Shown here one piece after another: positions 11,455 to 23,725 of a DNA stretch of 64,000 nt (the stretch's first letter is position 1; each line of letters begins with the position of its first letter). A program made the translations under genes and the position numbers. The DNA lies in NCBI GenBank assembly GCA_013397455.1, contig VYZB01000290.1:1-64000 (forward strand), in the 5' to 3' direction. Under the pieces are notes generated by a model. That model searched no databases, was not told the DNA's origin, and saw only the letters and a program-made list of their open reading frames with translations. Origin of the DNA: Crotophaga sulcirostris. Taxonomy: Eukaryota; Chordata; Aves; Cuculiformes; Crotophagidae.

Positions 11455-14400
11455 TTAGATGTAAAATCATCTTTATTTTTCAGCTTCTTCTAGTGCTGTC
11501 AGTAGTTCTTCCTGGGAATATACATTGCAGCTAATCTCCCTAACCTTAAACTCACTATCCAAGTCAGAAAATGAGATTAACTTCCTGAACATTTTGCAGT
11601 TGCTGCCAGAAAGGTCAACTCTAAAGGTTTGTGATGTCAGTTTATACATAAGCAACCACTAGGTACAAAGATACTATCTGTTTATACCCAAATGATCTGT
11701 GGAAGTCTTTCACAAGCCCTTTGGGGAAGCTTCTCTCTGCATCAGTAATGGGAGATTGGGAAACTGCGGTTGTTCATATTGGTTTTACAGGAAAAATAGA
11801 ATGTCCTCACTTTGCAAACAATTTAACTTCTCTGCTATGCTGCAACACATGCATTTTAAAATCAACACAATGGCTCTGCAAGACAGACAATGGATTCCAT
11901 CTGTCTAAACAGAGATGGCCTCTGCTATCAGGTCAGCTTGCAATCTCTAGTTTGTCCTTCTGACTGGATACTACCAAACTACATACAGACAGCTTAAAAG
12001 AAGGGAATGGGACTTTGCCAAGCTCCAAACAGGAAATCTGTGCACAGATTTTCTGATAGCCCTCAGTTAGCCCAGCAACCACTGGACCAGTCTTCTTCAC
12101 GTGAGGACAGATCCTTAAAAGCTATGGAAGCAAACAGAGCTATGATAAATTCCACCATTTCAAGAACTGTTCCTTTATCTGCTGCTATCAATCTTCATCC
12201 CACCTTCAGAGTCTGATTTCTGCCTCCTTCTTCTTTGAAGAATTTCAAGAATTGCCTTTTATTTTATTTGGAGAAAGAGGTGGTGAATGCACTTGACCAA
12301 TGAAGACTGATTATTTTCATAACACTGCAGATGTTTATATCCAACCTATTCAACTGCAAGCTGCATAACATGAAAGAGGATGTATTTCAATTCATCAGCT
12401 AACTCCAGTTTGATTCCAGCATTCAGCCGTGGATTAAATGCCCAGATAGTACGATCAACAGCAAAGTATATAACAAATACTGCTAGAAAAATCATCAGCA
12501 GAATTCACTTTCAACCATATCCTAAAAAAATCAGCTCACTAAAGCCCAGGGAACCAAGCTGGATGATCTCCAGGCCTGCAAGGAAGCCAGCAATTACCTG
12601 CATATTGTTCAACAGACAAATATATGTTTCTAGCTCAATCAAATTTATCACAAGTCTCGCTATTGCTTCTTTTCCTTTTATAATCCTATCTAGGTGTATT
12701 GTTCTATCATATTATTTTAGAAATATGTTCTGAATTTTTAAACTGCTCCTGATTATTTTAGGGTCTGATTCTCGGTATTTGAGCATTTAAGGCTGGCAAT
12801 AGTCCACATTTCTCACAATAACCTGCCCACTGAAAAGGTTAGAATTTCTCTTTTCTTCAAATATAGTTCAGCAAATGAGTCTCCTACTGATGTCACCTAC
12901 TAACACTGCTAATATTATGGTTGTTAATGCAAGTATAAATATTGTATGAACCCTCATGAGGCATCTGATTTCAGAAACACCTAAACTTTAGATCATATTA
13001 TAACTTAAAGTGAAAATGCAATGACAAGAGAGAGAGAAAACACTTTTTAACCCTACTAAGGAAACAAAACTCCAATGATTTAAGGTTTCTGGATGAGAGA
13101 ACTGAAAAATATGAAAGCTTTTCCCATAGGAAGTTAAATAAATGAGGGCTTATGTACCTGGAATGTCTCTAATTATTTTAAAACATCTCTGGAGAGAAAA
13201 TAAGCAAATGACATTAACAATGAAATGCATGGTGCTGACTTAGGTTCAGACTCAAAGTATGTTGACCTTCATTGCCTTCAAAGGGCGATGGATTAGACTT
13301 TTAGCTCTCCAATGTTTATGGCACAAAATAGGTCTGTAATGTTTTCTAATAGTTTTCAAACTTTAGGACAATCAGTTGCTGGGCCAGAGGTACAATGCTT
13401 TGGAAACACATGCTCTAAAACTCCACAGATGGAATTGTAAATGCAAAGGAGACAGGACAATCAGTGCATTAGGAGAGAATATGAAGAAGGTAAGTCCATA
13501 AAACCACACAAAATAAGTCAGCAAGCAGGAGAGAATCTGCAAAAGTATTAACGAATGTCAATTTGTTAAACAAAGTAACATTTCTTACCAAATCAACATT
13601 GTCAACTGATAGTAACAGGTCCTCACACTTCACCAGGTCTAACATAGTTAATAATGATTTGCAACCAAGACCTGCTGCCGTTCTGTTTGGTCACATAAGC
13701 TCATGCCAGGTGTGCTGCTCTTACACACAAAACTGTTCTGCAGAGGTACGGGGAGGCTTGGGCTGCACACAAGGGCTGCAGATAATGCAACAGCCTTACT
13801 AACCATACCACAGAATTTGGAGTTTTCTGTCAACACAGATATAACTGAGTGTAAGTCTCAAGCATTGTTTTCTCTTTGATCCCGGTTACTCTTATGCTCC
13901 TTTATCTCAAGCTGTTCTCCATCAAATATGTCTCTTAAAGCACAGAGAATATAGTAGAGTGGATATGTTACACCAAACAGGCAGAACTGCCTAGGAGCAC
14001 AGGCAGTTGGACAACAGGTTGTGTTCCTGAAAACTTGAATTCAGAAAAATGGTGCCACAGTGGCTCAGGTATAGTTTTGTAGAGTGACTGGTTCATGACC
14101 CTGTTTTCCTTTAGCTAGATTGCATTTCCCATTAAGCAGCACAGTATACTCTCATGATAAATTTGTGTGATATATCACGGGAGTCCCATGGCTACCTGGC
14201 CTGAAAATGAAGGGGACATGAGATACCTGGATTGTGATTTGCATGAAGCTCCACAGTGGCATTGCTGAATCAATGTTTTCATTCTTCAGCCAGAAGCATT
14301 TACTTTTCACTTTGGGAAAGAGAAAGGGTTTGGATGAAAAGACCAAAAAATCTGTCAGAGAACTGCCACTTTTCTGACACACGATTTGCTTTAGTTCATA

Positions 14401-17400
14401 GGCTCAATCCTTCAGGAGAAGAGAGATTCAGTGGGAAATATACACATTACTCTGCATTTTTATACATAAATTCTAGAGTCCTTTAGCTTCTCCTAAAATG
14501 CATCTGCAAGAGATGAGAGCTACATATGCATTCTTTCACCAGGTTACACATCTTCAAATTCTTTCCTGTACTTTAAAGCTCTTTTGGCCAGTTTGGGGGA
14601 GTTATTAGATAGACAAATACTGAAACAAGTGAAGCACAGAAGCAATTGCAATGAGGTGGGCTCCTCCTCAACCTGCTTTCCTAAGTACCTTGTAAATAAG
14701 CAGTGCAACACTGCTCACTGTAAATTAGACCATCAAGAAGGCCTTTTAAGGCAGGCAGTTTAGTGTACCCTTTACCCTATGATTTTTAAGAATTTCATGT
14801 TAACTAAAGGCTAATTGGTTCTTGCTAATTCACTTTTATCTACATCTCTGGAGAACAGAATAAAAACCCCAAACAAACCAACAACTTATCCCTACCTCAA
14901 CCCTTGCTTGGCACCTCTTCACACAGCCTGTGCCAAAAAAAGAGACCCTGTTGCAAGTATTTCATGGGTCCTTGGCACATGTGATCCCAGGCATTTTTTC
15001 TCACATGTCTGATCCAAATTCCAGTCACAGAAACATATAGTAATTGAACTGATTGCTTGTCAGCTTTAAAAAGGTGACCATATCACTGTTCATCTTTGAA
15101 CTTTTATCACATTGGCCAGTATCATGCAGTCCTCTGTATAGCAAGGTTACTCAATCCTTCAGGAACTGCTCTGAGGTTGGTTGGGGCTTTTTTCACCAGC
15201 TAATAGCGTTTAGCATTTCACCAAGCCACATTAAATGCAATGTACAAGCAGTTAAGAAAAGTACTGTATCTGGCGCTGTTTAATGTCACTGACATGAAAT
15301 GTGAGCAGCTGTACCAGCATTCCTGAACTCTGAAAGTATTTTACTTTTCCTTTGTCTTTTGGCAATTAAATACATTTCGAAGAAATAAATACGTTTTAAT
15401 GCAATGCTATAACATTAGGAAGGTCAAAGAAATAACTATGTCTTCTCATTTAGATATTAAAAGAAATCTTAGTCGTAGAGATGCCTATAGCTGCCTTTTA
15501 TGTCTGGGTTCACCAGGCTGAGCACTTATAGTGGTCTGCTACTGGCAGAGCTGTATGATAACTCAATGAAAATGCTCTCCCCAGTTTCTGAGTATACACA
15601 CACTCACTTTAAGAGTTATTCTGACTGCTACTTCAGCCTAAGCCCATTGCCATCAGACATCTTTGGGCTGAGCATTAGTCTTTGAAGAGGCAAGGCCAAA
15701 ACTCTGATTAATATCAACTGGCATCAAAAGTCTCTATTTTAATGAACTTAAAAAAGAGGACTTTTATATTTTGTATTTAAGTCAAGAATGGGCATATTTT
15801 CTCTTTCTCTCCTTGTTTTAATATATATATTTTTAAAAAGAAAATTCAAAATATCATTTTTTCTGTTGATTTTGATTTTATAAACCGGAGAAGAAAAGAA
15901 GCATTTGCCTTCCAGCACATTTAGATGATCTCTTTCAGCAGATGAATCTTCACATGAATATGGCTTCACTGGCCTGTGCACATAGACTGGACAGCTACCG
16001 AGGTTGGTGGGCTTCTGCTAGTGGGTAACTTGTTCCTCCTGCCCACTAATCAAAAAAGATGTACTTCTGAATGTCAGTTCTAGGGCAGCTATTCCAGACA
16101 ATTGCGCAAGGACTTCCAACTGTGTGGAAAAATCTTGGGGAAGAGATACCAGGAAAAAGATCTGCATAGGAGCAAGAAAAATCCATTTCTATCTATTTGC
16201 CTGTTTTTTGATTGGAATTTCCTTTTGATGCAATAAAATATCCCTCAGTGAGATTCTCAGGCTAAGCAAAATCAGCCTGACTCTACCAGCTTTGCAGTTT
16301 TCTGAGTGATTTATACCTGGTGAAGAGATTTACTAGCTTGCATGGAAAAGAAAGGAAGACAGTTACACAAAGGTGGCTGAGGAAATGTTTTTCATGGTCA
16401 AGTTAGTACAAGAACAATGGGATGCTCCAATGCAGAGAGTGTTGCCAAAGGGACCATGAAGTCAGAACAGGTGCTAAAATGGAAATCTCCCTTTCCAACA
16501 GCAGTTATAGCATTCTGGTTCAGTTTTGAACTAGACAACAGGTGTGTCCTGTATCTCTCTCTCTTTTTTTTAAATATAGTGATGTGTAAATCAAGTCAAA
16601 TTAAAGCCAATACTACACACATGCACATCATCGTAGCACCAGTACATTCCTGTCCAATATAAACAGAAAAAAAACCATTAATTGCCAAAGACAGCTGTGG
16701 ACAGTCATTCCTAACTATACCCTCTCCTTGAAATTAGAAGGATTTCAATTTATGAGGTCCAGAATCCCATGTGATGGTTGATTTCCAGTTTTGCACTACA
16801 AAAGAAAACCATTTTGAAATTACAAGATTGTCAAATCACAATTGAGCTCTAGAGACACATATTCCTGAAGATTCCTGGGAAGAGTGCAATAATTTTTTTA
16901 AAGAATCTTTTTGTGCATGTATTTGTTCATTTTGAAAGGAAAAGAGTATTATAACATCTCTGATACCATCAAGACAATTATTTAACTGTCCACCAAATCA
17001 TCCAAAATCAAAGGACCAAACCTTGTGAAAGGGCAAAATATCATGATCAGACCTTGGAAGCAACACAACTTTTTAGGCTTCCAAACACCCACCTTTAATC
17101 ACTTCCATTTATTTCTGACTAGAACAACAGTAAGCAATGGTCTGTGTGTCAGTGTATGATTCAAACGCTGAGAAGGCAAAAGGGCATCTAGATTTCTCTT
17201 ACTGCAGAAGCACTGGAGGTGAGACAAAATAATATATTTGATTATCCCTTTAGATATTTGAATGCAAATATAGCTGAGAGGAAAACACACACACAAAAAA
17301 AAAAAAGAAGAAAGAGAAAAATGAGAAGCGCTGTTTGCATGTGAACTCTGCAAGAAATACATGGAGTTAATAGCCCAATATTCAGCTGATTTAAACCAGC

Positions 17401-19300
17401 ATTGTTACGTTAAAGTCAAAGAAGCTCTGCCAACTTACTGTAGCTAAGGATGTGGTGAGTAGCTATTTCCATTGCTTGGAAAAGCACAGAAAATAATTTT
17501 TTAGAAAATCTTAAACAAAACTGAAAATATTTTACTATATCTTATGTATATGATTCTTACAAATGGAAAGACAAGAGCCCTTAACAAAGTAAAAGCAGTA
17601 AATTTATTTGGGAATGTTATCTGACAGTGCTTAATAGTTTTCATTAGTAAACAAAGTTCAGATCAATATCAGATTATCCATTTTATGTGAAGTTGAACTC
17701 AAAATGCTGCTTTTCTCGTTAAAAAAGGTATGTTCCCTTTAGATTAAAAGTAAGGTGGACTATATCAAAACTTCTTCCGATCCAATTTCAACTCTTCCCC
17801 TATGGTATCCCTATTCTCAATTCAGACTTATTTCTGTATTTATTTAAGAAGTCACTTTTCCAGGATCCCATGATGTCTTTAGCACATGGACAGAGAATGG
17901 AGTTTGGTGCCAGGAATGCAGTGCAAGAGGAAAAAAAAAAAAAAAAAAAAAAAAAAGATCTAAAAAAAAAAGAACACAAAACCACAGAGAAAACAAGCAA
18001 ACAAATGAACACACTGGCTTCAAAAATGAAAAACCACAGTAGGGTTCCACTGCAATTTGATTATGTAATAACCTCTTTTCTTTCCCCAGAAGGTAATGCA
18101 GAGTTGTGAAGTTCAAATGTAATACAGAGGATGTTGTTTGTCAGAGTGGAAACAAAGTCACAATCTAGCTACAATGCCAGGCCTGTTTCTGATACTTGGA
18201 GAGAAACATAGGTATAAGGTGCTGAATGTCTATGTGAGTTAGTTTTATTTAGCTCTAGGAACAGAAAGGCTCACTCCCAGGATGCACGCAACAAAGGTTA
18301 GACTCCTCCCATACGCTGAGTTTACTTTAGCGGTAAATTATTATATGCTGCGATAGAGGAGCACAGCATTTCTTCTATGAGTGAAGTACTGTCAAATTGG
18401 TTTGTAGAGAAGAAATGTCTTTTCTTTAATCTTCACCTTACTATTTGTCACGGATCAAATTCTTCCACCTTCTTGCAGTGCATGGTGCCTTTCTCTTACG
18501 AGCAACTCTACTGCAGGATATGGTATTACAAAATTTCAGGAAGGTTCGTCAGCTCTCATCGTGTTTTAATCATGGGGGTGGGACTGAGTCAAAAGTTTTG
18601 CATAGATTTCAACCTGTGTTTTTTTCATAGTGAATGGTGCTTGAGATGGCAACAGGAGTCAGATAGAGGGATCAGTACCTACCTACAGAACTAGACCAAG
18701 AAATCTGGCAAGTTCTGGTATTTGACATTCAGCGTGTGATTTTGCGTGGATCAATGTTTAATTGAGAGTACTGTGGGCCTTTCTGAATAAAATTTCAAAA
18801 GACTACTCAACCATAGTTTGTCTCTCAACTGGTCTTGGAATAGGCATCTTTCATAACTGAAGAACTGTGCCAGTTACAGCTTATTTCTGCTAACATACTG
18901 GGATTGTCATGACCATGCTATGTAATATAGACACCGCTAATTGGGAATATCAGAGAACAAAGGTGAATTTAGCAGTGGTTACTCTACCCATGATTTAAAA
19001 TAGATATGAACAGAGAGCTCATGACTGATGATTCTGTTCAAAGCCAACCACTAGTTTGTACACAATGGATTTTCTACTAAAAATAATTGTACAAGACAGC
19101 TTTCTGCAAGTGGAGACTCTAGTATACAGGCTTTTAAGGTTCTGCTTCTTTTCACTAGCATTATGTCCTTCTGGGGACAAACATTTAGACAATTACTGTA
19201 ATTATGATAAGAACTCCATTTCCCATATGAAGTACAGAAAATGAGTAGCCACATAGGACTGTACAATTACATTTAACACCTCACCCCCCCCCCCCCAAGA
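11455..19300. other. Intergenic DNA downstream of SUGCT
   Basis: I find no coding exon. Low-complexity items include a 26-base A-run at 17,931-17,956 and an A-rich patch at 17,280-17,320. The plus-strand ORFs at 12,380-12,733 and 18,377-18,694 have no family motif. Confidence 0.5.
19284..19296. repeat. 13-base C-run just past the SUGCT poly(A) site
   Basis: The run reads as 13 G on the minus strand, 34-46 bases beyond the AATAAA signal. A G-rich auxiliary downstream element is a plausible role in 3'-end cleavage, but a plain mononucleotide slip tract is equally possible. Confidence 0.7.
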
Positions 19301-19329
19301 AAATCTTTCACTCAGACAGTATGAGACTG

Positions 19330-19335
19330 TTTATT
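19330..19335 (-). promoter_or_regulatory. SUGCT: AATAAA poly(A) signal of SUGCT
   Basis: The plus strand reads TTTATT, giving the canonical AATAAA hexamer on the minus strand about 155 bases after the stop codon. GT/G-rich sequence follows. Cleavage would fall near 19,305-19,315 and give a short 3' UTR of about 175-185 bases. Transcript evidence is needed to exclude longer isoforms. Confidence 0.7.
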
Positions 19336-19488
19336 TGATACATCAGTGTTAAAATCATACAAACACATATGGAAGAAAATTAGGAATTAGATTATGTCTT
19401 CTCTTTGAGTCCCATTAGGGGAGCTGAAGGGAGCAAAGAGAGGACAAAGTAATGTGAACTCAGTGTGAAGGAATGTAGCTAATGTTCC

Positions 19489-19652
19489 TTATCTGACCTC
19501 ATGCTGAGCCACAGCACCAGTACGGAGCAGTTCTTCTATGGCATCATCCTTGTACCCCAGCATGCCCTTCAGTATCTCCACTGTATGCTGTCCAATGAGC
19601 GGAGGGGGTTTGGGATGTGACACAGCAAATTCACTGTATCTGACAGCTGGTC
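19489..19652 (-). CDS. SUGCT: SUGCT terminal coding exon (partial gene)
   Basis: Terminal exon of succinyl-CoA:glutarate CoA-transferase, a mitochondrial class III CoA-transferase (CaiB/BaiF family). The enzyme moves CoA from succinyl-CoA to glutarate in lysine and tryptophan breakdown; its human loss is linked to glutaric aciduria III. The minus strand shows a pyrimidine tract and TTTTTTTTACAG acceptor, then two bases finishing a split Gly codon, then 53 codons and TAA. The peptide includes PAVRYSEFAVSHPKPPPLIG, then QHTVEILKGMLGY, and ends TGAVAQHEVR. This fits my memory of the human C-terminus (PAVRYSKF, PPPLLGQHT, ELLSAGVVDQHETH). The RPPPLxGQHT-type segment is the family's usual C-terminal tail. 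The catalytic Asp and CoA-binding parts lie in upstream exons not seen here. The frame is intact. Confidence 0.87.
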
Positions 19653-19675
19653 CTGTAAAAAAAAGCAGACAAGAG
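19653..19675 (-). promoter_or_regulatory. SUGCT: Splice acceptor of SUGCT last exon
   Basis: On the minus strand a run of eight T followed by ACAG directly precedes the exon, with a further C/T-rich stretch upstream. The intron ends in codon phase 1: one base of Gly lies in the previous exon and GA opens this one. Any candidate penultimate exon must end with G in that phase. Confidence 0.8.
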
Positions 19676-21104
19676 GAAAATTATTTTCAAAATCCACTGC
19701 CTATGTTTATATTTAAGTGTCTATGTTAAAGGGAAGTATCTCATTTTCACGGCAGTCTTATCACAGTCTTTATTACAGAAATGTTATGTTCTGGAATTCT
19801 AGATTAAAAAAAATCCAGATGAGAATAATGTATCAATAAGCCAGTTTTAAGTAGCTCATCCAAATGCAGAATATCTGAATATCCACACAATGTTACAGAA
19901 GTGCTAGCCTTGTGCCCACTGGTATGTGTATCAAGGTGCTCTGAGTCATACTACACCATAGTACTCTGTGCTAGCTGAAGGACAACACCCAAACAATGCC
20001 TAGGACACACAATGGGATGTGGTGCAGAAATCCCCACACTCTATCTACAACAGGAGTCCGCATAACCATAAGAACGCAATGAAATGTCATGTTAACACAC
20101 AGTTACTGATGTCAGAGCAGTGTACCAGGTGATGGGAAGCACCATCTCCAGTTACCAACAGGTCCAAGTACCTCTGCTGCATGCTCTGTTATCCTGTGGT
20201 GATGTAGAACCGACATCATGCACAGCAAAGATATTTCTAGATAGTCTTATGTTTTGTCAAAAATGTAGGTAGCAGCTGCCATAAGAAAATCAACAATGGT
20301 TTATTTACTCTGGTAAGAATAATTTAGAAGGTGCAAATCACTCAGGGAAGCTGGCAATGATATGAAGAATTTATGTCCATTGCAGGCACTCAGTTTTTAG
20401 CAACCTTTTGTAGTGAACTGAACAGAGAATTCAGTGTTGTTCCCTGCAGACTAGTAGCTATACCATTACTGCCAGTCTCCGATGATAGAATGAGCCACAG
20501 ACTTACTCTAGGATCAAAACTGAGGTATACAGTCAGTATATGCACATAAAGACTACGTGGTTTATAGAGAAATAGAGGACAAAAAATTCCCAAATCGTCA
20601 GTTGAAAACTTAATACAAAATTAATCAGTTTGATGTTTTGGACAACTGGCAAGAGGATTCCACTATTTATAGTTATGGTCTTCACTATATTATCAAAATA
20701 ATTTACCAAAAAGGTTATATGTAGTTATGTCTTTGCACATGACACTACAGCTTTACTTGGAAATGCAAAGAAATACATAGGGCATCTTAAGAGGCAGAAC
20801 TGTGTTTGACTTCTTTCTGAAGGTATAGGATGTCCACCATCAAGATAAATTAATCACAGCAAGAAGTCATCCTAAAAGGGCATGAATAGGGAAGTTCAGT
20901 ACTTGAGTTACTACTTATTTAAGGAGAAATGCTGACAAAGGTCATGTAGCATTTCAAAATATGGCATCTTTTCAACAGTCTTCAACAACTGTGAGCAAAC
21001 TATTAATACAGTAAATTTAACCACTCCCAAGTGGGACAAAACTGAAATAAAGCATGCTTAAAAAAATAGGGTTTCTTCAAGCTGATTTGGTATTTTCCTG
21101 ATGA
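19676..21104. other. Last SUGCT intron, no feature recognised
   Basis: This is AT-rich intronic sequence just upstream (in transcript order) of the terminal exon. I see no second exon, RNA gene or repeat. Confidence 0.5.
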
Positions 21105-22680
21105 GTATGCTCCTGGAAGAGGTCAGGTATGGTTCCTGTGTTTAAAAGGAAAGGAGGTTAAATTGGGAAATTATGGACCAAATTACTTAACTTCAAGTTC
21201 CACTGGAGCAAGTAATCACACTGAAAGTACTGAGTAGATGAGTTATGCCCAGCATGTATCTATTGAGAACAAATAGCGTACACTCAATTTCTCGTCTTCC
21301 TACCAGGAGAAAAGCTGGAGGTGAGACATATCCCACCTAATTTTAGATGCCAATAGCCTAAATACAGATGTTTAGTTGCTTCTAGTTCCTTTGGAGTCAC
21401 TGCAGATGAAAACACCAACTTATAGAGTAGTTCTTCTAAGACACAGGTAAATTACTAAACCTGGCCAGATGAATTGTGATCACCTACATTTCACTATAAA
21501 ACAGAGGGTAGATAAATACCTGGCATACAGACCTGTGAAGAACACCCAGACATCTAAAGTAAAGTGAGATGACCCTCCAACCACTGGGATTCCAGATCAA
21601 GATTTTACTTCCAGAATGAAAATTCTCTGCTATTTTCTATAAACTGACTGAAGAAACATGGTTTAGGTAAATCTGAAGCCAGGTGCAATACTAACAGGGA
21701 AATCATATTCAGAGAATTGCTACTGGGGAGCAGTAGCAATTGAATGAAGAACATTTCAAGTGAGCTCCAGAGCAATCTGTTTAGGATGAAACACTAAACG
21801 GTGTATTTTTAGTGAGTTGGTTGATGGAACTCAGATCATATCTGCTCAGGTTTTTGAGGACTTCAAGTTTAAACTGACTGCGAGGCAGATTTCACAATGA
21901 TCTGGCTATGCTGGAGAAATGGTCTGATAAACCAGGGTGAAATTCAATAATGTCAAGGGGAAGGAACCACAATTAATTATAAAAATACAGGGCAGGGACA
22001 AATAGCAAGGTACGAATAGCTAGGGGTTATTCTAGGTAACAAAGTGAAGATGAGTCAACAACATCATGCTGTTGCGAAAAAGGCAAGTGTCATACAGGGA
22101 TGGACAAACAAAAGAGAAGCCTGCAGGACATATGAAATAATCTTTTTGCTCTAGTTAGAGCTGGCAGGTCACAGCTGGAACAGTGTCTGGTGTGGGGCCC
22201 CCACTGCACAGCCATGTGGAACACCTGAGGAAATTCTACAGGACAGCAATTGAAATGATCAGAGAAAACATGAGAAAATGAACAAAGTGGGATTGTGGAC
22301 CTAAAGAGAAGGGTCAGGGAAAAATGCCTTCAAAACTGTCTTCAAAAAATGTAAAAAAGGACAAACAACAACAAAAAAAACACAACCCCCTCCAAAATCC
22401 ACACAAACTTTCTGCAAGGAGGAAGTAAATCCTTTTTCATGTCCACGATGAATAAGAAATAATTGATTTAAATCGCAACAAAGGAAACTGAAGTTAGGTA
22501 CTGGAAAAAAAATTATAATAGTAGGGGTAGCAAAATGCTGAAACAGGCCATGCAATGAGGCTGCAGAGTTCTTATCAATCAGGTCTTTAGGAACAAGAAA
22601 TATTCTATGATAATTGATCCTACAGCTGATCCCTGGGGCTTGCTGGTGGATTAGATGATCCCTCACTGTCCCTTTCACCC
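21105..22680 (+). mobile_element. Ancient CR1/L3-type LINE, 3' part
   Basis: The plus strand encodes MVPVFKRKGG at 21,129-21,158, followed by GNYGPNYLTSS. These are worn versions of the VPVFKKG and NYRPISLTS motifs at the start of the CR1-clade reverse transcriptase. Further on, 21,900-22,240 keeps the order of the RT C-terminal region (a 'gaaattcaataatgtcaagg' segment, then 'gtcacagctggaacagtgtc'). The 3' UTR-like end at 22,640-22,680 resembles the GGACTAGATGACCTC block. Many indels and stops are present. It is far more diverged than the other CR1 copies here, so it probably predates birds. The boundaries are approximate. Confidence 0.75.
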
Positions 22681-23628
22681 ACTGATACTCATTAAAGCTA
22701 AGAAACAGCTCACATCAGGGTCACCTTTTTTATTAACTTATTCCTTTAATTCCACTAACCTTGAATACATTCAGTTCAACTTTCAGAGGAAATCTCAAGT
22801 GAGAGATTAGTACATTTTTAAGGGACAGGTGACATCATGAGGCAATAACTGTATTAATTCCTCCTCCTAGGACTTACTGAGGGCTGAACTGGCACTAGCG
22901 CAAGCCACCGGAATGATCTATTTGTGCCAACTGAAATCTTTCTGAAGATAATTTCAAAGCAAAAATGCCCCTTAGAGATTTATTAGTCTAGAAATTCAAC
23001 ATAGCCACAAAACTATTAGGTAATTTCTATTTTAAAAATACAATAATATATAGATATAAAACAACCTTATTTCAGGTGTGCCTATCTGAGAGCTCTTTAT
23101 ACCAAGAAATCAGCAAACCATCAAATGAACTAGTTCAGTAGCCACACAATTTTCACTTGCTTGTGCAAAATTTTTGCTTGTTTATAAATTGTGTATCTCA
23201 AATCCTGAGTCTTTGCAGTGATATCAAAAGACACAGAATAAAACCACTAATGAGAGAAAAACAAAAATGACATTAAGAGAACAATAGGCATAGAATGCTT
23301 CACACTTCCCAAAGAAATTAATCTTACAAACTAAAGCATGCTAGAAACTTGCACAGCAATTATAAAACCAGTGTCTTCCTTGAGCTTTTATTGTTTGATG
23401 CATAATTCATCATGCTAGTTTTCACTTTGATAAAGTTATAAAGTTATCTACATTCATTCAAAGGAGCTACTTGCTAATGATCCTTCATTAACAATTCTCT
23501 GTTCTTTCCTTGTGTAACTTCTACTTGGCTTCTGTGTCAATTAGGAGGGTGCAAAGCTTGCCAGTCAGGCTTCAGCAATCCCACGCTCCTACTGAACAAC
23601 GCTCCCAGAGAGCTACCAGCAGAATGCT
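22681..23628. other. SUGCT intron, no feature recognised
   Basis: This is single-copy AT-rich DNA. No exon-like or repeat-like segment was found by eye. Confidence 0.45.
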
Positions 23629-23725
23629 ATGCAAATGCTAATTAAACACAACTGCCTTATGAGGAAACCATCCCTTGAGGCAGAGAGAGGTGAACTGCTT
23701 TAATTAAGGTCAGAAGCATTTGCAT
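23629..23725. promoter_or_regulatory. Symmetric cluster of octamer and TAATTA sites
   Basis: An ATGCAAAT octamer at 23,629-23,636 is followed two bases later by TAATTA (23,639-23,644). A second TAATTA lies at 23,701-23,706 and an inverted octamer, ATTTGCAT, at 23,718-23,725. These match POU-factor and homeodomain core sites in mirror order. An intronic enhancer is possible, but such short AT-rich words also arise by chance. Confidence 0.3.

Noticed and set aside
17931..17956. 26-base A-run as a processed pseudogene or SINE tail
   Set aside because: No recognisable gene or SINE body precedes it on the plus strand.
18377..18694. 105-codon plus-strand ORF just beyond SUGCT
   Set aside because: No family motif, and opposite to the only supported transcript; likely chance.
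22301..22678. 125-codon minus-strand ORF
   Set aside because: It is antisense to the 3' part of the ancient CR1/L3-like LINE and shows no family motif.
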